Shown piece after piece: positions 11,101-23,500 of a stretch of DNA of 64,000 nt (the first letter of the stretch is position 1; the number at the start of each line of letters is the position of its first letter). The DNA is from Sphagnum compactum (Eukaryota > Bryophyta > Sphagnopsida > Sphagnales). A program made the translations under genes and the position numbers. The DNA lies in NCBI GenBank assembly GCA_965153455.1, contig OZ234495.1, forward strand, positions 25,168,875 through 25,232,874. The letters are read 5' to 3'. Below the pieces are notes generated by a model that saw nothing but the letters and a program-made list of their open reading frames with translations, was not told the DNA's origin and did no database searches.

Positions 11101-13380
11101 TTTTTTCATTTTTCCATTGTTCCCTTCAAGTTATCATGGGTTCTCACCAGGTTCTTGGTATGTTCCCTAAGTTCCCAATGTGTTCCCAGAGGGCGTTTCC
11201 CAGTAGCACCTCGCTTTAATCCCACATGTTTTGTCAAAAGTCCTCCCCTTCTCACATATACCTATAGGTGGGCCAAAGGGGGAGGCACTCCATCTTTCAA
11301 TAGAATCTTTTATTTTGGGGGAGCCTCCATAGCTTGAAGGTTTTTTTTTTATTTTTCTTGCGATGGGCCAATCAAAACAACTCATTTGCAAAAGGCACCC
11401 CCAACTAATTAATATCAATCACTATGGCACAAATTATCATCCAGAAAGTGACAAAACGGCCCCTTTTTTTACTACTAGTGAAGCTGCTCTTGCACATAAG
11501 GTTCCACAAGGGTATGCCCAAGGTGCCATCTGTTGTCTCCTCAAATAAAATCACACCCCACTGTATCAAAAAGCAAAATGCTAGTCATTCTTCACACTAA
11601 GTAAGGACCTAAAGCAGGACGGTTATGGGGAATTTGGGTCCCATGTTTGGGTGTGTCACACACTGGGGCCTTGGCATTTTACATGAAAAAAAGTATCTTA
11701 GGGCAAACGAAGAATTATGAAAATTCAAATATTTCACCAGGTAAAAATAATAATCTTCATAAAAAAAATCCTCTCTAAAAGAAACCAAAATCCTTCAAGA
11801 TATCATAACACTCTATAATAACTAATCTCAAGTTTCAACACGAGCCAAGATATCATCTTTCAAAGATCCTCATATGAAAATAGACCTAGGGGCCACTATA
11901 AATCCCTTAAGCTACTATACTAAAGTACGAGAAGCATATACATATACATATATTCTAAGTACCACAATGTGTTTTGCAACTTTTTGTTGTTACCCATGTT
12001 TGTGTCCACAATTGCATCTTCCTCTTACTAGCAACTACCATAGTAGTCAAGGCGGGGCAGCTTCAGCACATGTCTGTCAAATAATTAATTAATTAATTTT
12101 GAAGATTCCATTTGGGAATTAGAATATTCTCAAAATATTTCATGATTCCCTTTTTCCTTCACACAAAAATTTCTTTTGAGCAAATGATGATATGATTGCA
12201 AATATAAATTATAATTATTATTAATTAATTAAATTATTTTAAATTATTTTATGTGAATTCAACTTCAATAGATCTGCAAGGATGATGGTCTATTAGTACT
12301 GAAAATAAAAGACAAACATGTTCCTTGTTCCAAGGGATAGTGTTTGTTCCAATTGGGATGCAAACATGACTTTGGTTCGTATGGTATCTTCTTCTTTCCT
12401 TCTTTTCTTTTCTATCAGGTATTTGGACATTCGTGTCACCACGTCAACCCCAGATTACTAAGGCCCAAGAAACACTATCTCAAAGCATCCAAAACTTAAC
12501 TTCCAAAGCATTGGCGCATGCACTTGGACCGTGCGGTGTTGCCATTGTTGTTGCGCATCTTTTTCCTTTTATGGAGGAATATGACAAGTCCAAGTGTTGT
12601 TACCCCACACACCTGCTTTCCCCATGAATCCACTCTTTTTTCCTTTATTGTGCTCCTTTCGGGTTTCGCCTCTTGGATATACAGATGACTTTTCTTAGCT
12701 TGTTTTATTATATATGGGGCCTGCTCCCTTGGAATTGTTCATGGTGCACAACATCTTTTTGACATATTCTCCACAGTAAGTTTTCCACAAAATATGGCAA
12801 AGTTTTGGTATATGACTTTGTTGTTGTGTTGCGGGTAAGGGTATGTGGGATGTTGTTGTTATTCTCTGTTGTAACAGAATAAAACTCAGGACTTCACTCT
12901 TTTTTAATACAAAAAAACTGCTGACACCCAAAAGAGAGAGAGAGAGAGAGAACATGACACAACTGCTGCTCTCATCATCAAATGATATGTGTTTGAATTT
13001 GGAATGTAGAGAGAAAGCAAGTCAAATGATTTGGATGGGAAGAGAGAGAGGGGGATGGTGTTAAAAGGGGGAATGGAATGGAATAAAATGAGTGATACTT
13101 AGTCAAACACTTCTGCTTCTCTAATTTTCTTCTGTTCTGACTTCTGACATGAAAACTGCATGATTGATTGTCTTCTACGTTCTCAAGTGAGCCCTGGGGC
13201 AGGGGGAGCAGGTTGGACCCCATTTGCATTAAAAACTGGTGGCCTAAAATAATATTGTTTGACGACGGGTGGAAGACTCATCACTTTGCATGACTCTTGT
13301 TTAATCTTTGACTGGTAATCAATAACAAGCACAACTCTAATGGCTAGTCCAGTCATCTGTCTCTCCTCCGGAGAACTTGC
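11101..13380. other. Intergenic, no gene recognised
   Basis: Mixed AT-rich sequence with short frames and homopolymer runs. An (AG)n microsatellite lies at 12932-12951. No exon with a familiar motif was seen. Confidence 0.4.
12932..12951. repeat. (AG)n microsatellite
   Basis: Ten uninterrupted AG units. Confidence 0.95.
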
Positions 13381-13388
13381 CGGGCAGA

Positions 13389-13838
13389 TGTTTAAATCAC
13401 TGAGGGCTCCTTAATCCTGCTGCCCCAGAATTGTCAGGCACATATTGTTGAAGTCAGGGCTTACCAATTAGCCCTTTGATGGACTCTTTATTGCTGCAGA
13501 ATTGGCTCAGCTTGTCAATTTTGTGGCTGGCAAGCATTCCCCTCACCGTCTCTAGTATTCCAACCGCATTCCTTGACTGTTAACACCAAAGAGCAGGCTG
13601 TACACAGCCGATTCTGCCATGTAAATGTGCCTAGGCAAGTCCATTACAGCAAGCCTGGGATATGAGTGCTACTAGACAATCTATTAGTAGACGGTGGAAT
13701 TTGTCAGCTGCGCATACCTCATGCTTGCTGTAATGGGCTCACCCAGGGCATGCTTACCCGACAGAATTCGCCATCTACATCCCCACTGTCTAGTGGGTTT
13801 AAATTAGTGAAGGGTCCTTAATGCTGCTGCTCAGGTAC
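13389..13838. repeat. Direct repeats flanking a long hairpin
   Basis: A stretch beginning GTTTAAAT and containing CCTTAATCCTGCTGC at about 13389-13430 recurs, with changes, at about 13796-13836 as GTTTAAAT and CCTTAATGCTGCTGC. The copies lie about 405 bp apart and enclose the hairpin at 13597-13781, so the whole may be one composite element. Confidence 0.55.
13597..13781. repeat. Long imperfect inverted repeat (hairpin)
   Basis: Arms of about 75 bases pair imperfectly. CCATTACAGCAAGC in the 5' arm (around 13641-13654) is exactly inverted as GCTTGCTGTAATGG in the 3' arm (around 13723-13736). Outward, the CGATTCTG region near 13609 pairs with CAGAATTCG near 13762, and GCTGTACA near 13597 with CTACATC near 13776. 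A smaller hairpin, CTACTA...TAGTAG, lies in the loop. Size and mismatch pattern fit either a foldback/MITE or a precursor-microRNA-like transcript. Confidence 0.7.
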
Positions 13839-14503
13839 CATGTGGGTTAGGGAGTATGTTCATAGGAAGATCATTATAAACTTTAAAAGCAACCCACATG
13901 AGGATAATGTCTTATAATGTTTTCTATGATGGGTTTGAGTGTTGTTCTGACTTTCTTATTTCTTCTGGACAGATAAGTGATGATTTGTAAAATTTATAAC
14001 TTAGAACTTTGGTGTCCTCCTGAGGGTTGTTGTTGTTCTTCTTCTTCGTCTTCTTCTTCCCCTTCAAGAAATTATAGCAACCAACCTGGAAATTATTTTG
14101 CATGTGGATGTGTCATTGTTGTGCCCCCATGATTGACAAGCATCAAGTAGTTTGTTAATATTACTGCATCCATAGCTACTGTAGAATGAAAGTGTTCTGC
14201 TGCATTGTTAATTGGCTAGTCCACTACTAATGTAATAAAACGGTAGAAAAATCAAACCTCTACCAGGAAAAAGCTGATATAATTAAAGCCTGTAATAAGG
14301 TGGTGGAAAACAGCATACCCAAAGAGATAAGATAGACAAAGACAAAAACCCAAGAAAAGAACTAAGGCTGCAAGTATATGTAAATATAATTATAAATACA
14401 TTATAAAGGCTAATTCCATTGTTTCATCAGAAATTCTCCAAAACTTATCTACAGCACTAGGGTATTTTCTTTTTCTTTTTAATAATATTTTTTTGGTTTT
14501 CTA

Positions 14504-14560
14504 AGTGACTAAAGTGATCTTGACCCATGGGCTAGGTGGGTCAAGATCCCTTTAGTCACT
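14504..14560. repeat. Near-perfect 23-bp hairpin
   Basis: Arms 14504-14526 and 14538-14560 are inverted copies with a single mismatch (T at 14515 against C at 14549), around an 11-base loop. A T-rich run precedes it. No gene is nearby. Confidence 0.9.
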
Positions 14561-17500
14561 GAAAAGAAGGTGGCAAAGGTGTGAGGGGGGTGGGGTTGTG
14601 GAGCTCTAGTCTTTCTGATATGTTCTGGATAGATAAAAGGCCTGACATCATGTACTCAAGGTCTAATTCCTTTATGTCCAATTCATTTATGGACCCATGC
14701 ATCAATCTCCTGCACCAAGTTGTTTGCTTCCAGCACGCAGTATAATATGAAGAAGAGGAATGAGTATGATGACAATACAAAGTACATTAATGTCGGAAGA
14801 AAGGCGCGGGAGGGGATGAAGGAAGTGTTTTTTAAAGGTGAATCTTAGGATTGTTTTCTTTTAAAAAAGGGGTAGGGATGTTCTACCACCTAGGGTTATT
14901 TTGGGTTTGTAAATTGAGCCAAAATCGTGAACATTCAATAGTACTTGATGTGATACGGGCCACGTTTTGAGGAGTTGATCCATCATAGTCACCTTCACAA
15001 AGGTGCTTGGCTGTTGGATGCCAAGGTTCAATTGCCATGTTGAAGGTGTCGTATCAATCCTCCTCACTATGTGTATCCATTACTCTTTTGCAGTGCTACA
15101 TCTGAAATCCTTCCTTCATTATTACTGATCTTTATGAATGCCATGTTTTTGCCAACCTTCATTATTTTTTTATTGTTGTTGCTTTGATCCCCATTACAAC
15201 TTGACAGTTGCAAGTTGTTTGCTTTAGTCTCAAAAGCTCCAATGGCCAATAGTCACTTTCAAGTTTGTTATGTGTAATCAAAGTGATGGTCAGAAACCTC
15301 AATTATGAGAGTTCCACCCCTTCCCACATTGCTCATAAAGCTTGCAATTGTGACTTTGGAGCTTCATGAGTTTCATTCTTGCATTCTAGCTTATGCATTC
15401 TTTGCTTTGAAATTTGTATCAACTATGCAAAATGTTTTTCTTTGCATCTTGTTGTGTTGTTTCCAAATATTTTGTGTTTGTGTTTAAGGTTCACAACTTC
15501 AATGTTGTGGGTTTAAAGGCCTTGGGGTTTTAGTGATTCAAAGTTGGTGACATATACTCTAAACAATGATGCCCCTCAAGCCCTCATTAAATTTGAAGTA
15601 TTGCATGCTATTTTCCTCACCTCCTTTTGGTGTTGTGTGTGCTTTAATGTTAGGTGAACATGTTGGCAATGCATCTACTTTCACCTTCATCAACAAAAAT
15701 TTTGAACCTAACTTTAAGTAAAGGATTGTTGTAAGCATTAGACATTATATGAAATGGCAACTATCCTCTATCAAAGGGAATTATAAGAGCATCAACTTTT
15801 GGCATCTTTGAAGATGATTCAATTTTAGTTGTTAATTGCATAGTTTAGATTCTTTTGCCACTAAAAAATTGGAAGGAATGAAAACTCATTTGGGTGTTCT
15901 AGGATGTTTGGGATATTACACTTCCCTAGGCTAAAATAGTTATGATTAGTCCTAAAAGTAACATGATGCAAATGAAATGTCAAACTTGCAATGAAGTACA
16001 TAAGAGAAAGAAGTTCTTAATTATTGTTAAATTTGACAAATTACAAAAACACATAGTTCATCACTCCTCTAACTGCTCGCGTGGATTTCGCAACAATTGC
16101 ATGTTTAAACTTTAGTTGTCAATTAATATTACATGAACTCCATTAATCAACATGTGAAAAATGAATGGCAATTTGTTGCTTTTCATGGGTGAATTTCTAT
16201 GGTTTAACAAGTTGCAAATGAGACCATGTAAAGCAAGGGCAAACCTGGTCTAGGGTGGTACCATTAAGCACCACCTTAAGGAATGGTTAAAGAACTAAAA
16301 TTGGCCCAATAATTTCCATGGGCTCTTTCTTTTAATTTTTAAAAAAATCGTTAATTTTTCTTTTCGTGTTTATCCATTGCATGCACAAATATATGGCCTT
16401 AAGTTTTTATTGGAATAAAAAAAAAGTGAAAACCACTATACATTTGTATCTTTAATTGTCATAATTCTTGTAGAATCTCCTAAAATTTACAAATTCATGA
16501 CTAAATTATACCAAATCAATTAATTACCTAATAAAAAAAAAAGAATACCTCTTTTACTATAGAAAACTATTTCCAAGGAAAAATCTCAAAACATGTTCCA
16601 AACTTGTGTTCCTCACCAAAACATTCAAGGAAAATAAACATTGGTACATTCTTGAATTTTTTTCTAATTGCAATGATTAGAAACATCAAAATATAAAATA
16701 TTTTTGATATCATTAAGTTTCAAGATCTATATAACCTAATAAATGCAGTCACAAATTTTTTTAATGAAAATCCTTATTTAAGTGTTTCCTATCTGTTTCT
16801 AAGATTTTATGAGTCTATTAAAATGAAAGTGTGATAATCTTATTGGTACCACCAAAGGATGGGCTTGTCCACACAAGAGGAAATTCACACATTTAGTTTG
16901 TCATGATATTCCATCTATTCAAGGAGCGTTGAACAACCCTTTCAAAAGGCCTAATTCATCTTTGTTTCTTGCACCAAGTTATTACCATCAATAACCAATT
17001 TTGGACTTTTGTTCATGCAAATGTTATGAAAGTGTGGAGATGGATTCCAATCATTTTAACATTGTAACAAGTTGTTGAAGGTTCCAACATTAACAATTTG
17101 ACATTGGTAATTGTTGATTTATTCCTTATGTACATGGTGGTGTTTTAAAGTTCGATTTGGTTTCAAACTTGGCTTGTTTTGGAACAAAAGGTGTGATGAC
17201 CTTCTAGGGTTTGAAGAATGATATAATGTAGTGTAATTGAAACAAAAACTTATGCCCCTCATATTAGGTGTGTATTGTGTTACACACTGAACCATTTTAG
17301 TTCTATCAACTTTGTTTCAATTATCCTTTGTTGCAAAATTCAAGTCATTCCTAAGGTTTGTTGACAATTATTATTCACATAACCCTAAGTGGTTTTTGGA
17401 AAATTCTGAATTGGACAAATTCCTAAAATAAAAGGTGTTTAAGATTTCACGAAATGTTAAAACAAGTTAAATTTCAATGATGTTTCAAAAAAAAATGGAT

Positions 17501-20500
17501 CTTAACAAAGTACAAGTTGTTAATTAGGCACATATTTGTTGAAAAGGTAGTCAACACCATGACAAAAGCCAACTTGGACCTTTCACATGATGTCAAGACT
17601 TTTATAGGTTTGATTTGTATCCTACTTCTAATTGAATGCATACAATCTAAATTTTCCAAGTTTTACTAAAGCTTGCAATATTTTCATTCATGATTTTGAT
17701 GATGTAATCAAACCTTTCAAAGGGGGTATGTACATTGATCCAATTACAAATTATGGGCATGTAGATGGAATATTTCAAACCTTCTTGTTATAATGGGTCA
17801 CACATATGATCCTCTAGGTGTAAACACTAAAACATGACCCATAGTGACCTCCTTTGTGCTTTAGTTAGAAAGTAGTGGGTGACCTAGTCAAATGGATGTG
17901 GTAAAACATGATTGGTTATAAAAGGAAAATATATCCATGATTTAAAAATTTACATAGAAAATATTTTAATTCTTACTTCAAAAAAGTTACATTTTATTAT
18001 TAAAAAACTATGTATATTAATATTGTTAATGATTAGGTCACTTTCAAAGCATTTGAAACCACTTGGAAATAAGATTAAACATTGAAATCACTAGTTACAT
18101 TGTTTTAAAAAACGTTTTGGGCATTTTATATTAATGGATTCATTTCAAACTTCATCAAATGTTCCCATAATAGATTAGAAATATTGTTGTATGAGTATAC
18201 TAATCAATATTAATGTAACATTTACAAACATGTAAAATTAAGCATTGGTTACACCTAAGGTGGGTTGTGTTTTTGTGTGTGCACCCCTTTACATGTGGAT
18301 TAAATTTATGAACCCAATAATAGTGTGGAATATGTGGGATTTCATTTTTTTTCTCACATATACATAGTTCATACATGGGATTTGCTAATTGGGTCTATGT
18401 GTTATGTTTCCAAACTTGATTAATTGAGTGTAATTGAAATCATGATACAATATTACACTATTGTTATTTTTGGTTTCGTTCAAGAACTTAATTGCAAACT
18501 CATAAAGCTCAAGACATCATGAATGCCATTAATTGGGGTGATTTACCCTTAGTTTTGGGTGTAACTTGAAATTGAACAAATTTTTTTGACACATCTTTCA
18601 ATTTTGAAAGTATTTTATATGTTGATTACAAATGTCACCCTTGGTTGAAAGCCAATTGTTAATCCATGATTTTCTTCTACTAAATTACTTTGAGAAGTTT
18701 GGGAAACATATAGGTTTGAAACAAGTTTTCATCACACCCTTGCTTGATGAAGCATTGTTGGTGTCATAATTGTATTTTTTCAAATTTATTAGGCTTGTAG
18801 CTAACTACAATGTAACCATCAAGCCTCCATTGGATTGTAATCCTTACACTAAAATTTGATGCAAATCAGCTTGCAATCAATTTCTTTTCAATTGTCTATT
18901 TAAATTGTTGAAATTAATTGAGTCTTCAATGGCCATGGTTATGGGTATTAGCATAGAAGATGAAAATTGCTTATGAAATTTGGGTTTCATGAAGAGTAGG
19001 CATGATTAAGGTTTGCCATTTGAAACACAAAAAATGACTTCTAGGACTTCCCAAACTTACATTATCTTTCACAAAACCTATGACTTGTTTTAGCTTTCCT
19101 CATTCTCTTTCATGTTTTATCAATGGTCAAAAATTCTTAAAAATTTCATTTTTTGGAACCTTGTACATTGCAATAGAGAATTTGTTCTTATCATTGTTGA
19201 GTGGTTTATACACATTATACCTTTTTGTTCTTGAGAAAAAATTATACATGCATGATGAGTCCATGAACTATTTTCACTAGAGTACCAAAGTTTTAGATTG
19301 TTTTTCAATGACTTGTCAAGAATTAGTCTTATTACTTCATAAAATTCTTTCATGCATTGTGCATTCATGCTAATTGTTATTTGGTGTGATTGAACAAATA
19401 TTTCTACCTTCTAGTTATGCTCAAATATTTTTCATCTATCCATTTGTTAGGAACAAGCCGTATAAGCCACCTCTAATTGTTATGAATATCATCCATGGCT
19501 ATAAGTGATCATAACACCAAAGCCCATTATTCTTGTTCTTTAATTGTTGGCATTTGTAAACTTTTAGTGCCGTGTTTGAAACTGAATGACTTCAACAAGC
19601 CTCAAATCTATTGCATCAAATCCATGTTTACTAGGGGCTACCAACAACTATGTCAATAATTTGCATGTCTTTTTCTTTTAACTCCAAGTTTATTTTTTCA
19701 ATGGATCATATTGTTGCATATAGGTTTAGCTTCGTGTCATCTTTGAGTTCATAGATATAGTTGCTAGTTGTTCACCCAAAATCCTTCAACACATCCTTGT
19801 TTCCTAATGCATGTTCCTGTATTGCTTCAAATTGTGCAAGTCCATTGACCTCAATCTTCTAATCTTCTTGTTCCACAATGTTTACCAAATTTAGCAATTG
19901 TCCTGGCTCTTGATCCCTCGTTGATTACATTCACACTTATCTTTTTCTCTTCTTCCATTACTTCAATCACCTTGATTAAAGCATCTAAATCTTCATCCCT
20001 ATCTTGAACTTATTCCAATGGATTTTAACTTGATATATCCATTTTAACACATTTTTAATGGTGTAGTTATTCCTTAGAACATGAATTACTACTTTGGACT
20101 TATCTCTTCACCATTACCAAAGTGGCCAAGAAATCTCATTTCCCATGACCCAAAAGAACACTACGATGGCTGAATCTTAAGGTTCATAGTGTCTCAAGTT
20201 CATAATTGCATTAACAAACTTGAGACACCCAAAGGTAAACCCTAAGCCCGCAGAACTCGAAATCTTTCAATGAGGTTTAGCTTCCATAAATAGGATTAAA
20301 ATGTCCAAAACCAATCTCCCTCCAACAATCTTCAATGACCAGCAAACAGATCTTCTATCATGGCGATGAATACAGAGAACTATTCAATGCCAATTGTTTG
20401 ATACCCATGATTGAAAAACATTGGGGCAGTAACATCAAATCCCACTTGAAAAAATACCTGTAGAATTCAAGTCCAGCAATGCAGTCATGACTTTGCCATA

Positions 20501-20594
20501 GCAACTTTTGATCTGAAATCTCTCCTTAAATATACCCCCTGAGAAGTTCTGTTGCCTGTGGAGGTTGGAAATGAGTAACCGGCAAAGACACCCA
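14561..20594. other. Long AT-rich intergenic region
   Basis: About 6 kb with no frame above about 80 codons, no domain signature and no clear long repeat. The part just below 20595 is presumably the DDB1 3' untranslated region and downstream sequence. A decayed transposon of unrecognised type is possible. Confidence 0.45.
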
Positions 20595-23500
20595 TTAGTG
20601 CAATCTTGTCAACTCCTCTATTTGGGTGCAAAGATTTTCTACTGAAACATCCAGAGAATTTGCAACATTCTCCATGTTTTGGCGACCAAGATCAAGGAAT
20701 GATTCAATGAGATCTCCATCCAAGAAGTTGTGAGCATTCATGGTTTTTTGGTGATTGTGAAAAGAGCGCCACCGTTCATGTCCGAAGCCACCCACTCCCT
20801 TGATAACTTTGACAAGGAGTTGCTGAAGTTTCTGCAAGAAGAGAAATTGCTCATTGGGTAATGATGCAATTAAGCCAATCACTCCATTCACAGTGCCAAA
20901 GACCACTGTTGGGACTTGGTTTCCCTCACCATCCGGCAGCTGAATTATGAGCGATCCATGCCTGAATCGATTCACAAGTTCACCAAGGTGGTATCGGCCA
21001 ACCACTTGAAGACCACCACCCCTGTCATCATCTGTGGTGGGAGCATGATCTTCACTCTTTCTCAATGTGAAAAGGTTGTAGCAATTTTCTGCACCTAAAT
21101 ACATCCCATCTTCAAGGATTTCAACTGCTGTCATCCAATTTGTGTTGCAGTCATGAGCCTGCTCCTCTATCACACCCTGCCCAGGCTGCATCAACACATT
21201 GCTTACAACATTAAGAACAGTTCAGGAGAACAAAATTTCAGCACTCGGTCAATCCTCACTATGAGCACCCAAGAGGGAAAATTTACAATCTCAGTTTTTA
21301 GTTGCAAAAGTGAAGAGAATATACAGTAGTAGTTCAAAACATATGCTTCGGCAATTCTAGAAAAATTCTCATAGCAGCACAAAACTGATACTGGGGACTA
21401 TTACGGGTGTTTTGCATGACAAGCAGAAATGAAGTAGATGGAAAGAGCAAAAACCTTATATGTAAGCAGAGACATCGATTTCATCAGATCTCCAACCACA
21501 ATGAAGTCACCACGCAATTGCATATAGAGAGCCAACATATTAAGCGGATGATGCAACACAAATTGCAACTCCGAAAAGTTGTTTTCAATAATCCTCCACT
21601 TGTACAGCTGAAGTTCATGGTTGACACCCGCCAACAACATTCCATGCACCTCATTTAGGTTGTAGACTGCCCCGTTGATATCCTTTTCAACAACTAGCTG
21701 GAGCTTGCCATCCTCAACCATGAAGACCAATATACTTCCCTGTTTGTTTGTTTGTTTGTTTGAGCCACAAAAGTTTTGATTAGCTTTTCATAATCAGCAT
21801 ATTGAGCTAACAATACACAACAAATTGTATCAAAAACTTCCAAATGGGTATTGGGTAAACCTTGCTAGGCTCGCTGTCTTCAGGAAGAACGAAGGCTGTC
21901 CCCACGCAGTAGTATACGTTGACATCACAAGAGAAAGAGCACGAAATGATGGAGCAGGCTTCTTCATAAGACCTCAGCTCGTAAGATGACATGATTTCAA
22001 AAGTCTGGTCTGAGATCAAGTGCACATAATGAATTTCCATATCACTGCTACAAGAATATTTGGCCGAGCAGATTGCAAATGTGTGAGACTTTTCTTGGTG
22101 GCTGATGCGTCGTGGCTGCTCACCAAGAGGGACAGTTCGGATGTGAAGCTTTTGAATGTCATCAAATTTTCCAATTGTAAGCTCTCCTTTCTTGCAGATT
22201 GCCAAACTACAACACCCCCACCCACCACCCCACATGTACATTGTTTCTGAGACATGGAAGAAGTTCATTCTGTGTCTCTCCTAACTCTCAACCAGATTTT
22301 TTGTGCAACTCTAATGGAAAGACATGCAAAAGGAAGAACCTAGTTTGGAAGTTATGGACATGTTCAAACCTCTCAGGAAATGAGGAGGAATTGAAGGGGC
22401 AGATGTGATTCACTTCTTTCAGATTCACATTGCTATAAACAAGCTTTTTGTTACTGCTGTGGATCACAGTGGATCGATCAGATGCTGCAAACACATGCAT
22501 GCCTTTCTCAGTCCAAAATGTCTGAAGCATAATCGGTTGTGTACCCAGTGAGATCTTCTTCCGGTCTGACAATGCTCCAGTACTGATGTCAAGCTTGAAG
22601 TTGAAAAGATGTCCGTCTCCCAGTGCACACAGCAAATAAGCAATCTGAGAACAAGCAGCCACCTGCAGATCAGTAGTGTACTTCACAATATACCACTTTC
22701 GGTTCTGGAAAAATTAGTCCTTGCAATGCAGAACAATTGTGGTGGGCAAGATCTTGCTTGTGATGATTGTGAAGAAGTTGCACACGAGGGACGATGAGGC
22801 AGTTCGGAAGTTAGTTACCCCTTCAAATGAACAGAAAAGGACTGAACGTGGAATAATTTCTCCTCCCAGGCTCTCCTTAGCTACCAATGTCAGTGACGGA
22901 AGAGCATAAACATGGATGCTGACATCGGTCCACACGCCCACAGCTACTAGGTTGCTGCCTATACGATTCTCGCCAATTGGGTTGATGTCCAAGCAAGCAA
23001 TCTCATAGTCCAGCTTAGTGCGTTTTGTCTCCATTAACAAGCCTCGCCCTATTTCAAAGTAGATCAAATTCCCACCTCCACTTGCAACCAGGATCTGCAT
23101 GAAAAGCTCAAGCTCAGGATTAAGTCAATTGACCAAAACAGCTGTAGCAACTGTTTGATTCTTTTCAGGCATGATCATTGTGATGGAAGATTCTTCACTT
23201 GTGGATGCAGCAAGAGCAACATAAAAACATGGGTTGTGATTCTACTACTACCCATACTACAGACAAGATTCAAATACAAAAGAGTATTTCTTCATTTTCC
23301 AGCTCACAGACCTTCCAAGAGGAAATAAAGTAGCACCTGAGAAGAATTTGCTGTGGCAACATTGATGGAGACCAATGGATCAGGAGCTATCCACTCAGTT
23401 AAGTGCCTTCGTGTATTGGCATCTACCAGGCGGATTGAGCCTGCAGTGATCTAACAAAAAGGAAAAGAGATCAGATCAAACATCTATATTATGACAAATC

